A stretch of DNA of 64,000 bases, from positions 1-64,000 of the forward strand of contig NZ_LMEY01000012.1 in NCBI RefSeq assembly GCF_001426665.1, read 5' to 3'. The notes below the pieces were generated by a model, which searched no databases, was not told the DNA's origin, and saw only the letters and a list, made by a program, of their open reading frames with translations. This document shows, piece by piece, positions 56,411 through 64,000 of this stretch. The stretch is from Rhizobium sp. Root1334. Its GTDB lineage: Bacteria > Pseudomonadota > Alphaproteobacteria > Rhizobiales > Rhizobiaceae. The position numbers and the translations under genes are program-made. How positions within the stretch are numbered: the stretch's first letter is position 1; each line of letters starts with the position of its first letter.

Positions 56411-57478
56411 CTACTTGCGGTAAATCAGCCAGTTTTTGCCGGTATCCTTCTTCATACCCTCTTCAAACAGGATCGTCCTGTTGCGGCCGGCGTTCTTGGC
56501 GCAATAGAGCGCGATGTCGGCCTTGTTGTAGAGGTCGGTCGGGTCATCGGCATGCGATGCCTGGCAGACACCGACGGACAGTGTGATCGGACCATAGTTG
56601 ACGCCGGTCTTGGAGTTTTTGAAGGGCGTGGTCGCCAAGGCATTGCGGATGCGCTCTGCGACCTGCAGGCTTTCTTCCAGGCTGCTATCGCCCAGAATGA
56701 TGGCAAATTCCTCACCGCCTGTGCGCGCCACAAAGGCATCGCGGCGCAGGTTGGCGCGGATGACCGTACCGACAGTCGCCAGTATCTTGTCGCCGACGGG
56801 GTGGCCGTAGCTGTCATTGACCTTCTTGAAATGATCGATATCGGCGATCAGAAGGCCGGTAAAGCTGCGCTGCTGTTCGGAGTTGTAGATCGCGGCGAGT
56901 TTTTCGTCGAATGCCCGGCGGTTGGCGAGGCGCGTCAGCGAATCCGTGTTGGCGATGCGTTTGTATTCGTCGAGTTCCTGGCGGATGACTTCCATCTCGA
57001 AGGATTTCAGCGATACGTTTTCGGCGCGTTCCTTGCCCTGGTTCATCGTGTCCGCCGTTGCCTCGGTCAGGAGGCTGACGCATTGGCGCAGGATTTCGGC
57101 GCTGGAGCTGCTTTTGCCGGTAATGTTCTGATACGTCTCGTCCAGCAGCTTGTTATAGTTCTCGAGCGCGAATTGTTCGTCCTTCAGCAGCTTGAGAAGT
57201 TCGACAAGCTCGCTCGTCAGGTGGTTGTGGGCCCGGTCGATGCCTGCGGCATGGTGGACATGGCTGAAATAGCGGGCGCCGATCTCGTCCAGTTCTTCCT
57301 GGGTTGCCCGGCTGCCGAGCGCAGCCAGTTCCTTCGTCAGCTTGGGGTTGGAGCCGATATAGGCTTCATAATAAAGCTCATAGTTGCGCGGTAGGGGTGA
57401 AATACCCATGATCCGCATCGCATAGGTTACCTGCGCTGCGATATCCGGCATCTGTACCTTGTTCGAAGCCGCTTGCAT
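56411..57478 (-). CDS. Diguanylate cyclase (GGDEF)
   Basis: A 355-residue protein with an N-terminal helical region (residues about 1-180) and a C-terminal GGDEF domain. The catalytic loop reads RTGGEEFAIILGD, so the enzyme is of the active GGEEF form, and DIDHFKKVNDSYGHPVGDKIL carries the metal-binding Asp. It should make cyclic di-GMP. There is no recognisable transmembrane segment. The I-site RxxD seems absent, with LGDSSLEES following. AGGAG lies seven bases before the ATG. Confidence 0.94.
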   Translation of the reverse strand: MQAASNKVQMPDIAAQVTYAMRIMGISPLPRNYELYYEAYIGSNPKLTKELAALGSRATQEELDEIGARYFSHVHHAAGIDRAHNHLTSELVELLKLLKDEQFALENYNKLLDETYQNITGKSSSSAEILRQCVSLLTEATADTMNQGKERAENVSLKSFEMEVIRQELDEYKRIANTDSLTRLANRRAFDEKLAAIYNSEQQRSFTGLLIADIDHFKKVNDSYGHPVGDKILATVGTVIRANLRRDAFVARTGGEEFAIILGDSSLEESLQVAERIRNALATTPFKNSKTGVNYGPITLSVGVCQASHADDPTDLYNKADIALYCAKNAGRNRTILFEEGMKKDTGKNWLIYRK

Positions 57479-57606
57479 GGCAAGCTCCTGTTTTGTTGTC
57501 TCGGGCCGCTAGTTTTAGGCATCAAAGATTTTGGAAGCCTTAACGTTTGGCAAATTTAGTCAATTAGATTGCACCGAAATAAGGTGTCCGGCCCTGCCAA
57601 ATAGAA

Positions 57607-57631
57607 ACGGGCAGCCGTGATGGCCGCCCGT
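57607..57631 (-). terminator. Hairpin terminator after fumC
   Basis: ACGGGCAGCC (57607-57616) pairs with GGCCGCCCGT (57622-57631) in nine of ten positions, with loop GTGAT. On the minus strand it is followed by TTTCTATTT. It lies 31 bases after the fumC stop. Confidence 0.7.
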
Positions 57632-57661
57632 ATGATCTACCGGAGATTGTGCGGTGACGTA

Positions 57662-59053
57662 TCAGGAAGGGCTGATCATCGTTTCGGGGCGAACCGCCGC
57701 ATCGAACTCCGCGTCGGTGACGTAGCCGCCGCCAACAGCTTCTTCGCGAAGGGTCGTGCCATTCTTGTGCGCGGTCTTGGCGATCTTTGCGGCGTTGTCA
57801 TAGCCGATCTTGGGGGCCAGCGCCGTGACCAGCATCAACGAGCGGTCGAGCGCCGCCTTGATATTGTCTTCGCGGGCCTCGATGCCGACAACGCAATTGT
57901 CGGTAAAGGAGATCACGGCGTCGGACAGGAGTTGAACCGACTGCAGGAAGTTATAGGCCATCAACGGATTGTAGACGTTGAGTTCGAAATGACCCTGGCT
58001 GCCGGCAAAGGTCAGTGCCGCGTTGTTGCCGAAGACCTGGACGCAGACCTGCGTCAGCGCTTCGCACTGGGTCGGATTGACCTTGCCCGGCATGATCGAC
58101 GAGCCCGGCTCATTTTCCGGCAGCGACAGTTCGCCAAGGCCCGAGCGCGGGCCGGAGCCGAGGAAGCGGATATCGTTGGCGATCTTGAAGAGTGCAGCGG
58201 CTGCCGAGTTGATGGCGCCGTGGCTGAATACCATCGAATCGTGGGCGGCCAGCGCCTCGAACTTGTTCGGCGCGGTGACGAAGGCGATACCGGTGATCTT
58301 GGCGATCTCATCGGCAACCTTTTCGGCAAAGCCGATCGGCGCGTTGAGCCCGGTTCCGACGGCCGTGCCGCCCTGCGCAAGTTCGCAGAGACCCGGCAGG
58401 GTCATTTCGATGCGCTTGATCGAGGAGGCGACCTGGGCGGCGTAACCGGAAAATTCCTGGCCGAGCGTCAGGGGGGTAGCGTCCTGCGTGTGCGTGCGGC
58501 CGATCTTGATGATATGATCGAAGGCCTTCACCTTGGCGACGAGGGCTGCATGCAGGTGCTTCAGCGCCGGCAGGAGATCGTGGACGACGCGCTCGGCGCA
58601 GGCGATATGCATGGCCGTCGGATAGGTGTCGTTCGACGACTGGCTCATGTTGACGTGGTCGTTCGGGTGGACAGGCTTCTTTGAGCCCATGACGCCGCCG
58701 AGCATTTCGATCGCACGGTTGGAAATGACTTCGTTGGCGTTCATGTTCGACTGCGTGCCGGAGCCGGTCTGCCAGACGACGAGCGGAAAGTGCTCGTTGA
58801 GCTTGCCGTCGATGACTTCCTGGGCTGCGGCAATGATTGCGTTGCCGACGGTCGGGTCAAGGCCCTGCAATTCCATGTTGGCGCGGGCGGCAGCTTGCTT
58901 GACGATGCCCAGCGCGCGCACGATCGACAGCGGCTGCTTTTCCCAGCCGATCTTGAAATTGCCGAGCGAGCGTTGTGCCTGTGCGCCCCAATAGCGGTCG
59001 TTGGCGACTTCGATCGGGCCGAACGTATCTGTTTCCGTGCGCGTTGCTGTCAT
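57662..59053 (-). CDS. fumC: Class II fumarate hydratase
   Basis: FumC interconverts fumarate and L-malate in the TCA cycle. The 463-residue protein has the signature [34 protein letters not shown] near the start and [20 protein letters not shown]. These fit class II (iron-independent) fumarase. GGGA lies five bases before the ATG at 59053; an earlier in-frame ATG is less likely. The gene stands alone with a hairpin after its stop. Confidence 0.97.
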   Translation of the reverse strand: MTATRTETDTFGPIEVANDRYWGAQAQRSLGNFKIGWEKQPLSIVRALGIVKQAAARANMELQGLDPTVGNAIIAAAQEVIDGKLNEHFPLVVWQTGSGTQSNMNANEVISNRAIEMLGGVMGSKKPVHPNDHVNMSQSSNDTYPTAMHIACAERVVHDLLPALKHLHAALVAKVKAFDHIIKIGRTHTQDATPLTLGQEFSGYAAQVASSIKRIEMTLPGLCELAQGGTAVGTGLNAPIGFAEKVADEIAKITGIAFVTAPNKFEALAAHDSMVFSHGAINSAAAALFKIANDIRFLGSGPRSGLGELSLPENEPGSSIMPGKVNPTQCEALTQVCVQVFGNNAALTFAGSQGHFELNVYNPLMAYNFLQSVQLLSDAVISFTDNCVVGIEAREDNIKAALDRSLMLVTALAPKIGYDNAAKIAKTAHKNGTTLREEAVGGGYVTDAEFDAAVRPETMISPS

Positions 59054-59460
59054 CGTAATCCCTGCTTTCGTCATGCGGTGTTGGACCGGGGCGGTTTCAA
59101 GGCCGGGCGGTACGGCACCGGAAGGTGAGTGAGGCCGCCGCGCTGCGACGGACCGAAGCTGTGATGCGGTTCTCTCTGGCCCAGGTGGCCGGTGCTTGTA
59201 AAGAGGTTGCGCGGGTGGGTGCCGTGCTACAATCGTTTAAAATACCGCCCGTTCGATGTTTCCTGTGATTGCTGGCCGTGATGATCGTTCGCGTGTCCTG
59301 GCGCCGGTTGGCCTGTGCCTTTTCAGACACAAGCGGGTGGATAGTTTGGCCGGTGTTTTCCGCGGTTTTTGCGGGGAAAGCCGATTTTCTTTCGCAGTGA
59401 AAAAATAATGCAGGGAATTCAAATTTTTGGATGTTCTGATCCGTCTTCCTCATGCAGGTG

Positions 59461-59480
59461 CCGTCACGGATTTGTGACGG
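59461..59480 (+). promoter_or_regulatory. Dyad upstream of the L,D-transpeptidase gene
   Basis: CCGTCAC and GTGACGG form a perfect seven-base stem around GGATTT, 138 bases before the start codon. It could be an operator for a regulator or an RNA hairpin. Confidence 0.4.
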
Positions 59481-59519
59481 GCTGTCCGGGCCTTTCGGGG
59501 CGCGCGTTTCCTTTTCATT

Positions 59520-59553
59520 CACCATCCTTTCTTATAAGTACGAAAGCCTGGTG
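59520..59553 (+). promoter_or_regulatory. Two-part hairpin in the leader of the L,D-transpeptidase gene
   Basis: CACCA-TC-CTTTC pairs with GAAAG-CC-TGGTG around a ten-base AT-rich loop (TTATAAGTAC). It lies 65 bases before the start codon. The loop looks like a -10 element, so the dyad may instead be an operator over the promoter. Confidence 0.45.
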
Positions 59554-59617
59554 ACATGACGGAGCATCAGGCGCGAACCGCTGATGGCGGCAATGCGATA
59601 CGGGGACGAGTGAACCT

Positions 59618-61495
59618 ATGAAGTTGATGAAGACTGCTGCGATCGTGACACTGATGACCGGGTGCGCGTTCGCCTCTCTCGGTGTGCAGCGCGCGGAGGC
59701 GCTGAACCTCCTGGATCTTTTTCGCAAGAAGAAGCCGGTGGTTGAGGAAGTTCAGCCGCTGCCAGGCGTCGAGCAGGTGCAGCCCGTGCAGAAGCAGGCC
59801 GCTCGTCCGCTGCCGAAGGTGAGTTCACCGCAATACTATACGTACAAGGCCGAGCCGTTGCGCCGGATCGCCACCGCAAAGCTCGTCGACCCGGTTGTGA
59901 CCGGTTCCGTCCGCGCTGACGTCCTGCCGCCGGCGCCAGCCGCTGCGCTCGCCGATGCACGCCAGTTTCTTCCCGATGTCACGGCCTATGCGCCGGCCGA
60001 TGTCGCCAAGGCGATCGAGACTTTCTATACCGGCCGCGATGGGTTCGTCTGGATTGACGGCGATGCCCCGAACGCAGCCGCCAAGGCGGCTCTGACGGTC
60101 CTGGGGCAGGCGGCGAGCGTCGGTCTTGATCCGCAGGACTATGCCGTCACCGTTCCGTCCGATACGTTCGACCGCAACGACATGGCTGCGCGTGAAAAAT
60201 CCCTCGTCGAGTTCGAGATCCAGCTGTCGGCCGCAACGCTGACCTATATCGCCGACACCGTGCGCGGGCGCATCGATCCGAACAAGATTTCCGGTTATCA
60301 CGATTTCAAGCGCAAGGACGTCAATCTGACCGGCAAGCTGGGCAATATCGCCAGAAGTCACGATGTTGCGGCCTATCTGAATTCCCAGACGCCTTCCGGC
60401 GTTGAATTCCTGGCGTTGAAGCGGGAACTGGCGGCGCTGCAGGCGCGGACCGGCGATGCGCCGCGGATCACGATTGCACCGGGCACGCTTCTGAAACCGG
60501 GTATCAGCAATCCGGAATTGGCCAATGTGGTCGCGGCTATCCGCGTCAAGGGTTCCGATGCGCTGAAGGTGGAACATGCGCTGACGCTATCAGCATACCA
60601 GGGGACGCCGGATTATACGCCGGAACTGGTAGCGCTGGTCGAAGGCTTCCAGAAGGAACACGGCCTGACGCCGGACGGCGTCGTCGGCAAGGCATCGATC
60701 CGCATCCTGACGGGTGGGGACACGACCGAAAGCAAGGCCGCCAAGGTACGAATCGCTATGGAGCAGGCACGCTGGCTGCCCGCCGATCTCGGCAGCCGCT
60801 ATGTCTTCATCAACCAGCCCGCCTATATGGTCTACTATCACGAACAGGGTGCCGAGCAGTTCTCAATGCGGGTTGTCGTTGGTTCCAAGGCCCACCAGAC
60901 ATTCTTCTTCCAGGATGAGATCCAGACGGTGGAGTTCAACCCCTATTGGGGCGTCCCGCAGTCGATCATCATCAACGAGATGCTGCCCAAGCTGCGCAAC
61001 GATCCGGGTTACCTCGATCGTCTCGGCTATCAGGTTGAGCTCAAGGGGCGGCCGGTGTCCTCCTCCTCTGTCAACTGGAACGGTTCGACGGCTGGCGTCG
61101 CCGTGCGCCAGCCGCCAAGTAGCGACAACGCGCTGGGTGAACTGAAGATCCTGTTCCCGAATACGCATGCCATCTACATGCACGACACGCCGTCGAAGAG
61201 CTTCTTCAAGAAGGATGATCGCGCGCTCAGCCACGGCTGCGTGCGCCTTGCCGATCCGCGCAGGATGGCGGCTGCCGTGCTCGGCACGTCGGTCGAGGAT
61301 ATCGGCAAGCAGATTGCCGGCGGCCGCAACAAGGGCGTGTCCGTACCGCAAAAAATCCCGGTCTACGTCGCCTATTTCACCGCATGGCCGAACAAGGATG
61401 GCACGGTGGAATATTTCCACGACGTCTATGATCGCGACATGTATATGGACCGCGCACTTGAAGCGACGCGTCTTGCGCGCCGCGCCGAAGGGTGA
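59618..61495 (+). CDS. L,D-transpeptidase (YcbB/LdtD type)
   Basis: A 625-residue secreted enzyme that makes 3-3 cross-links in peptidoglycan. It has a signal peptide (ending near RAEA), a Pro/Val-rich linker, an N-terminal scaffold domain, a peptidoglycan-binding domain (VALVEGFQKEHGLTPDGVVGKASIRIL), and a YkuD domain with FVINQPAY-like VFINQPAYMVYY and the catalytic motif SHGCVR with Cys541. The size and order match the large LdtD-type enzymes. These are prominent in Rhizobiales with polar growth. A strong terminator follows at 61521. Confidence 0.93.
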   Translation: MKLMKTAAIVTLMTGCAFASLGVQRAEALNLLDLFRKKKPVVEEVQPLPGVEQVQPVQKQAARPLPKVSSPQYYTYKAEPLRRIATAKLVDPVVTGSVRADVLPPAPAAALADARQFLPDVTAYAPADVAKAIETFYTGRDGFVWIDGDAPNAAAKAALTVLGQAASVGLDPQDYAVTVPSDTFDRNDMAAREKSLVEFEIQLSAATLTYIADTVRGRIDPNKISGYHDFKRKDVNLTGKLGNIARSHDVAAYLNSQTPSGVEFLALKRELAALQARTGDAPRITIAPGTLLKPGISNPELANVVAAIRVKGSDALKVEHALTLSAYQGTPDYTPELVALVEGFQKEHGLTPDGVVGKASIRILTGGDTTESKAAKVRIAMEQARWLPADLGSRYVFINQPAYMVYYHEQGAEQFSMRVVVGSKAHQTFFFQDEIQTVEFNPYWGVPQSIIINEMLPKLRNDPGYLDRLGYQVELKGRPVSSSSVNWNGSTAGVAVRQPPSSDNALGELKILFPNTHAIYMHDTPSKSFFKKDDRALSHGCVRLADPRRMAAAVLGTSVEDIGKQIAGGRNKGVSVPQKIPVYVAYFTAWPNKDGTVEYFHDVYDRDMYMDRALEATRLARRAEG

Positions 61496-61520
61496 CAATC
61501 GTCGACTGGACCAGTCCATG

Positions 61521-61547
61521 AAAAAGGCGGCTTCGAGCCGCCTTTTT
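61521..61547. terminator. Bidirectional terminator
   Basis: AAAAAGGCGGCT (61521-61532) pairs with AGCCGCCTTTTT (61536-61547) around TCG. A5 before and T5 after the stem serve both strands. It separates the convergent L,D-transpeptidase and gph genes. Confidence 0.9.
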
Positions 61548-61563
61548 CATGTCCGCATGGCTT

Positions 61564-62241
61564 TTATGCCCGGGCGATAAGGCGCTCGATCAGATCGGGG
61601 GTCAGTTCGTCGAAATGGCGGACGACGATGTCCGGCTGAAGGCTTTCGACGGGCACGTCGGAATAACCGAAGGGAACACCGATCGAGCGAACCGAGGCGT
61701 TCTTTGCGACGAGAATGTCGTTGAGGCTATCGCCGACCATTACCGATTTTTCCGGCGATCCGCCGGCAAGCCGGATGGTCGACAACAAATGCTCGGCATC
61801 GGGCTTGCGCACGGAAAACGTGTCGCCGCCGGTGATCGCTGCGAAACGGGATGTCAGGCCAAGGCCCTCCAACAGGCTTCTGGCCAGCATTTCCAGCTTG
61901 TTGGTGCAGACGGCGAGCGTAAAGCCGGCGGCAGACAGGCGATCCATCGCAGTGATGACGCCGGGATAGGGGAAAGAATCACCCGGCATCGAACCATGGT
62001 AGAAATCGATGAATTCCTTCATCTGCCAGTCGAGGTCCTTATCGGAAAGCGCCTGACCGCGCAGCGTGAACGTGCGCTCGATCATCGCCTTGGCGCCATG
62101 GCCAACGAGATGTGTCAGGTCGTCATAGGTCACTGGCGCTAGGCCGGCCTGCGTAACTGCATGGTTGAGGCTTGCCACCAGGTCGGGCGCTGTATCGACG
62201 AGGGTTCCATCAAGATCAAAGACGACAACGGATGCGGACAC
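61564..62241 (-). CDS. gph: Phosphoglycolate phosphatase (HAD family)
   Basis: A 225-residue HAD-superfamily phosphatase. The catalytic motif is VVFDLDGTLVDTAPDL, CTNK is motif II, and KPDAEHLL with VMVGDSLNDILVAKNA gives motifs III and IV. It removes phosphate from 2-phosphoglycolate, a damaged-DNA and RuBisCO by-product. It is divergent from rpiA with 220 bases between starts. Confidence 0.9.
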   Translation of the reverse strand: MSASVVVFDLDGTLVDTAPDLVASLNHAVTQAGLAPVTYDDLTHLVGHGAKAMIERTFTLRGQALSDKDLDWQMKEFIDFYHGSMPGDSFPYPGVITAMDRLSAAGFTLAVCTNKLEMLARSLLEGLGLTSRFAAITGGDTFSVRKPDAEHLLSTIRLAGGSPEKSVMVGDSLNDILVAKNASVRSIGVPFGYSDVPVESLQPDIVVRHFDELTPDLIERLIARA

Positions 62242-62461
62242 TGGAACCTCTTGAAACTTGCTGGAAATGTTGCCATCCGGGTAGGGGAAGCGGGCGAGAA
62301 AAGCAATCGTAACTTTACGCGGAAGCGCTGGTTTGCTTTTGCATTCTGGCCGCTATTGGGGCTTTTGTTTGCCGTTGCAGCCGTGTAAACGTCTCAACGG
62401 AACGAAGGGACGCGATGTTTTGCCGTGGCCCCATCGGTGAGTTTTGAGGAGATTGTGGCGC

Positions 62462-63154
62462 ATGGACGCCCGTCAGATGAAGATCAAGGCTGCAGCGGCA
62501 GCGCTCGACTATGTCGAAGATGGTATGAGACTTGGGATCGGCACAGGTTCGACGGCGGAAGAGTTCGTTCGCTTGCTGGCCGAAAAAGTGGCGGCGGGCT
62601 TTCGTATCGAGGGCGTGCCGACATCGGAACGCACGGCACGGCTTTGCCTGGAACTCGGTGTGCCCCTGAAATCGCTCGAAGAGCTTCCAGAACTTGACCT
62701 GACCATTGACGGTGCGGACGAAGTGGACCCGATGCTGCGCCTGATCAAGGGCGGCGGCGGCGCGCTGTTGCGTGAAAAGATCGTTGCGTGCGCCTCGGCT
62801 CGGATGATTGTGATTGCCGACGAAACCAAGGTGGTTGAGACGCTCGGCGCTTTCAAGCTGCCGATCGAAGTCAATTCCTTTGGGCTCGGCGCCACGCGTA
62901 TCGCCGTTGAAAAGCTTGCCGCCCGGCATGGGCTTTCCGGCGAAATCGCCGTGCGGGCTTCCGGCGACGGGCCGTTCATGACCGATGGTGGACATCTGAT
63001 TCTGGACGCATCTTTTGGCCGCATTCCTGATGCAGATGCGCTTGCACGCGAACTGAACGCCATTCCCGGCGTGGTCGAACATGGACTATTCATCGGCATC
63101 GCATCTCTTGCCATCATCGCCGGTCCGGCGGGGGCAAGGGTGATGACGGTTTGA
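62462..63154 (+). CDS. rpiA: Ribose-5-phosphate isomerase A
   Basis: A 230-residue isomerase of the pentose phosphate pathway, converting ribose 5-phosphate and ribulose 5-phosphate. Family motifs are [24 protein letters not shown] and [14 protein letters not shown]. The ATG at 62462 has GAGGAG ten bases upstream. It is followed by the DUF2059 gene on the same strand, an order that recurs in rhizobia. Confidence 0.96.
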   Translation: MDARQMKIKAAAAALDYVEDGMRLGIGTGSTAEEFVRLLAEKVAAGFRIEGVPTSERTARLCLELGVPLKSLEELPELDLTIDGADEVDPMLRLIKGGGGALLREKIVACASARMIVIADETKVVETLGAFKLPIEVNSFGLGATRIAVEKLAARHGLSGEIAVRASGDGPFMTDGGHLILDASFGRIPDADALARELNAIPGVVEHGLFIGIASLAIIAGPAGARVMTV

Positions 63155-63314
63155 CCGGTTGCGGCCGAAATTGCCGCGCCGGATTGCTATAGCGCCGCCG
63201 CCGGTCGGGATTGCCCGATGCAGGTGGCGGCAGCTTTGAAATTGAATTATGCAGGGGTTCGCAGATGCAAGGCATGCGCGCAATCCGGCATCAACTGACA
63301 GGAGCGTTACAGAC

Positions 63315-63866
63315 ATGATCAAATTCGCAGGTCTCGGCCGTACAATGGCTGCAACGGCCATCATCCTTTCCGCCGTCATGGTTCCGACACTGCGGGCGCA
63401 GGATGTAACGGACGAGCAGATCAAGGCCGCACGGGCCGCAATCGCTGCCATCAACGCCACGAACGGCTTTGACAATATCCTGCCGAATCTGGCTGAACGC
63501 CTGAAGACGACCCTCATCCAGTCCTCGCCGAACTACGAAGACCTGATTTCCAAGACGGTCGATGCCAAGGCGCTCGAACTGGCTGCGCGCCGCGCCGACC
63601 TGGAGCGTGAAGCGGCAACGATCTATGCCAAGACCTTCACCGTCGAGCAGCTGAACGCGATTGCGACCTTCTACACGTCCGAAGCTGGCAAGAAGCTTTT
63701 GAACGACGGCCCGATCGCTTCGCGCGAACTGGTCAAGGCCGCCGACATCTGGGCCGCTGGTATCTCCCGCGATCTGAATGCGGCTGCAACCAAGGATTTG
63801 AGCGCGACCCTGACCGCCGGTCAGCAGCCGGTCGATGGCACGGCTCCCGTGACGCCTGCCCAATAA
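63315..63866 (+). CDS. Secreted DUF2059-family protein
   Basis: A 183-residue protein with a Sec signal peptide (cleavage near LRAQ) and a DUF2059 domain: TIYAKTFTVEQLNAIATFYTSEAGKKLL is the family core. It is probably periplasmic; function unknown. AGGAG lies ten bases before the ATG. It lies 160 bases downstream of rpiA, probably in the same region of conserved order, and is followed by a terminator. Confidence 0.9.
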   Translation: MIKFAGLGRTMAATAIILSAVMVPTLRAQDVTDEQIKAARAAIAAINATNGFDNILPNLAERLKTTLIQSSPNYEDLISKTVDAKALELAARRADLEREAATIYAKTFTVEQLNAIATFYTSEAGKKLLNDGPIASRELVKAADIWAAGISRDLNAAATKDLSATLTAGQQPVDGTAPVTPAQ

Positions 63867-63911
63867 GGAGCGCCTGCCGGTTCCTGGCAGCACATTCACG
63901 CCGATTTGCTG

Positions 63912-63936
63912 AAGCCCGGGTCATTCCGGGCTTTTC
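63912..63936 (+). terminator. Rho-independent terminator after the DUF2059 gene
   Basis: AAGCCCGG (63912-63919) pairs with CCGGGCTT (63926-63933) around a six-base loop, followed by TTCATTTT. It lies 45 bases after the stop codon. The remaining bases to 64000 hold no recognisable feature. Confidence 0.85.
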
Positions 63937-64000
63937 ATTTTGCATCCTGCCACCCTATATCACCATCACACGGCGGAATCGCCGGTGAGGCGCTGTACCG

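Larger units (their letters stand above)
59054..59617. other. Divergent intergenic region, 564 bases
   Basis: No gene is recognised. A possible sigma70-like promoter (TTGCGC, 15 bases, TACAAT) lies near 59206-59233. The right half contains two dyads, CCGTCAC-GGATTT-GTGACGG (59461-59480) and a two-part hairpin at 59520-59553, described separately. The middle (about 59390-59450) is AT-richer. Confidence 0.55.

Noticed and set aside
62251..62388. Small plus-strand frame ending in a hydrophobic stretch between gph and rpiA
   Set aside because: Only a TTG start with a poor ribosome-binding site is available; the hydrophobic end may be chance. Comparative data would be needed to call it.

Overview
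This looks like a chromosomal segment of an alphaproteobacterium of the Rhizobium/Agrobacterium group. The grounds are family resemblance and gene content: a close relative of the Mesorhizobium loti cyclic-nucleotide-gated potassium channel MloK1, a UvrB with long N- and C-terminal extensions, the small usg protein, cobS and cobT back to back, an iron ABC operon preceded by a TGA-N9-TCA (RirA-type IRO) box, GC-rich coding sequence, and palindromic mosaic repeats of the kind described in rhizobia. No tRNA, rRNA or CRISPR array was seen. Most of the window is ordinary housekeeping and transport. The unusual parts are the AT-richer left edge, the palindrome cluster beside and inside uvrB, and a few poorly characterised proteins.

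Layout. 1-430: AT-richer remnant with a truncated P-loop ATPase. 435-899: small secreted DUF3828-type protein. 900-1685: no gene, a field of palindromic repeats. 1686-4799: uvrB, whose C-terminal extension carries an in-frame copy of the same kind of repeat. 5.0-7.2 kb: small membrane proteins. 7.2-10.0 kb: sulfonate-type ABC importer (ssuA, ssuC, ssuB). 10.3-10.9 kb: a stand-alone CHAT/caspase-like protein. 11-16.7 kb: membrane protein, acyl-CoA thioesterase, Cache chemoreceptor, triple-Kazal lipoprotein, EEP-family hydrolase, VOC protein, DUF488 protein. 16.9-21.9 kb: extensin-like lipoprotein, GFA protein, MloK1 ortholog, ABC-2 exporter. 21.9-26 kb: periplasmic protein, retropepsin-like protease, DUF1289 protein, cobS, cobT, diacylglycerol kinase. 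26.1-29.9 kb: ferric-iron ABC operon. 30-36.7 kb: sensor kinase, secreted nuclease, uracil-DNA-glycosylase-like protein, Lrp/AsnC regulator, AlkD-like protein, beta-hydroxyacid dehydrogenase, and a 541-residue membrane protein of unknown function.

37-46.3 kb: second GFA protein, TPR-methyltransferase, DUF2270 protein, divergent SDR protein, usg, polar amino-acid ABC importer lacking its own ATPase gene, OmpA-like protein with 36-residue tandem repeats, polysaccharide deacetylase. 46.3-54.1 kb: mobB, mobA, EamA exporter, large chemoreceptor, aminoglycoside-phosphotransferase-like kinase, moaA, DUF971 protein. 54.1-57.5 kb: MarR regulator divergent from an alpha/beta hydrolase, flavoprotein, diguanylate cyclase. 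57.6-64 kb: fumC, L,D-transpeptidase, gph, rpiA, DUF2059 protein.

Functional themes. Metabolite import covers sulfonates, ferric iron and polar amino acids. Cofactor synthesis covers the cobalamin nucleotide loop (cobS, cobT) and molybdenum cofactor (moaA, mobA, mobB). Cell-envelope functions include L,D-transpeptidase, OmpA-like, extensin-like, deacetylase and dgkA genes. DNA repair functions include uvrB, AlkD-like and UDG-like genes. Signalling includes two chemoreceptors, a histidine kinase and a diguanylate cyclase. I did not find a clear new multi-gene defence or biosynthetic system. The best leads are the stand-alone CHAT-like gene, the 541-residue membrane/helix-hairpin-like protein, the repeat insertion inside uvrB, and nested hairpins in two leader regions. 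All calls come from reading the sequence, with no database search.
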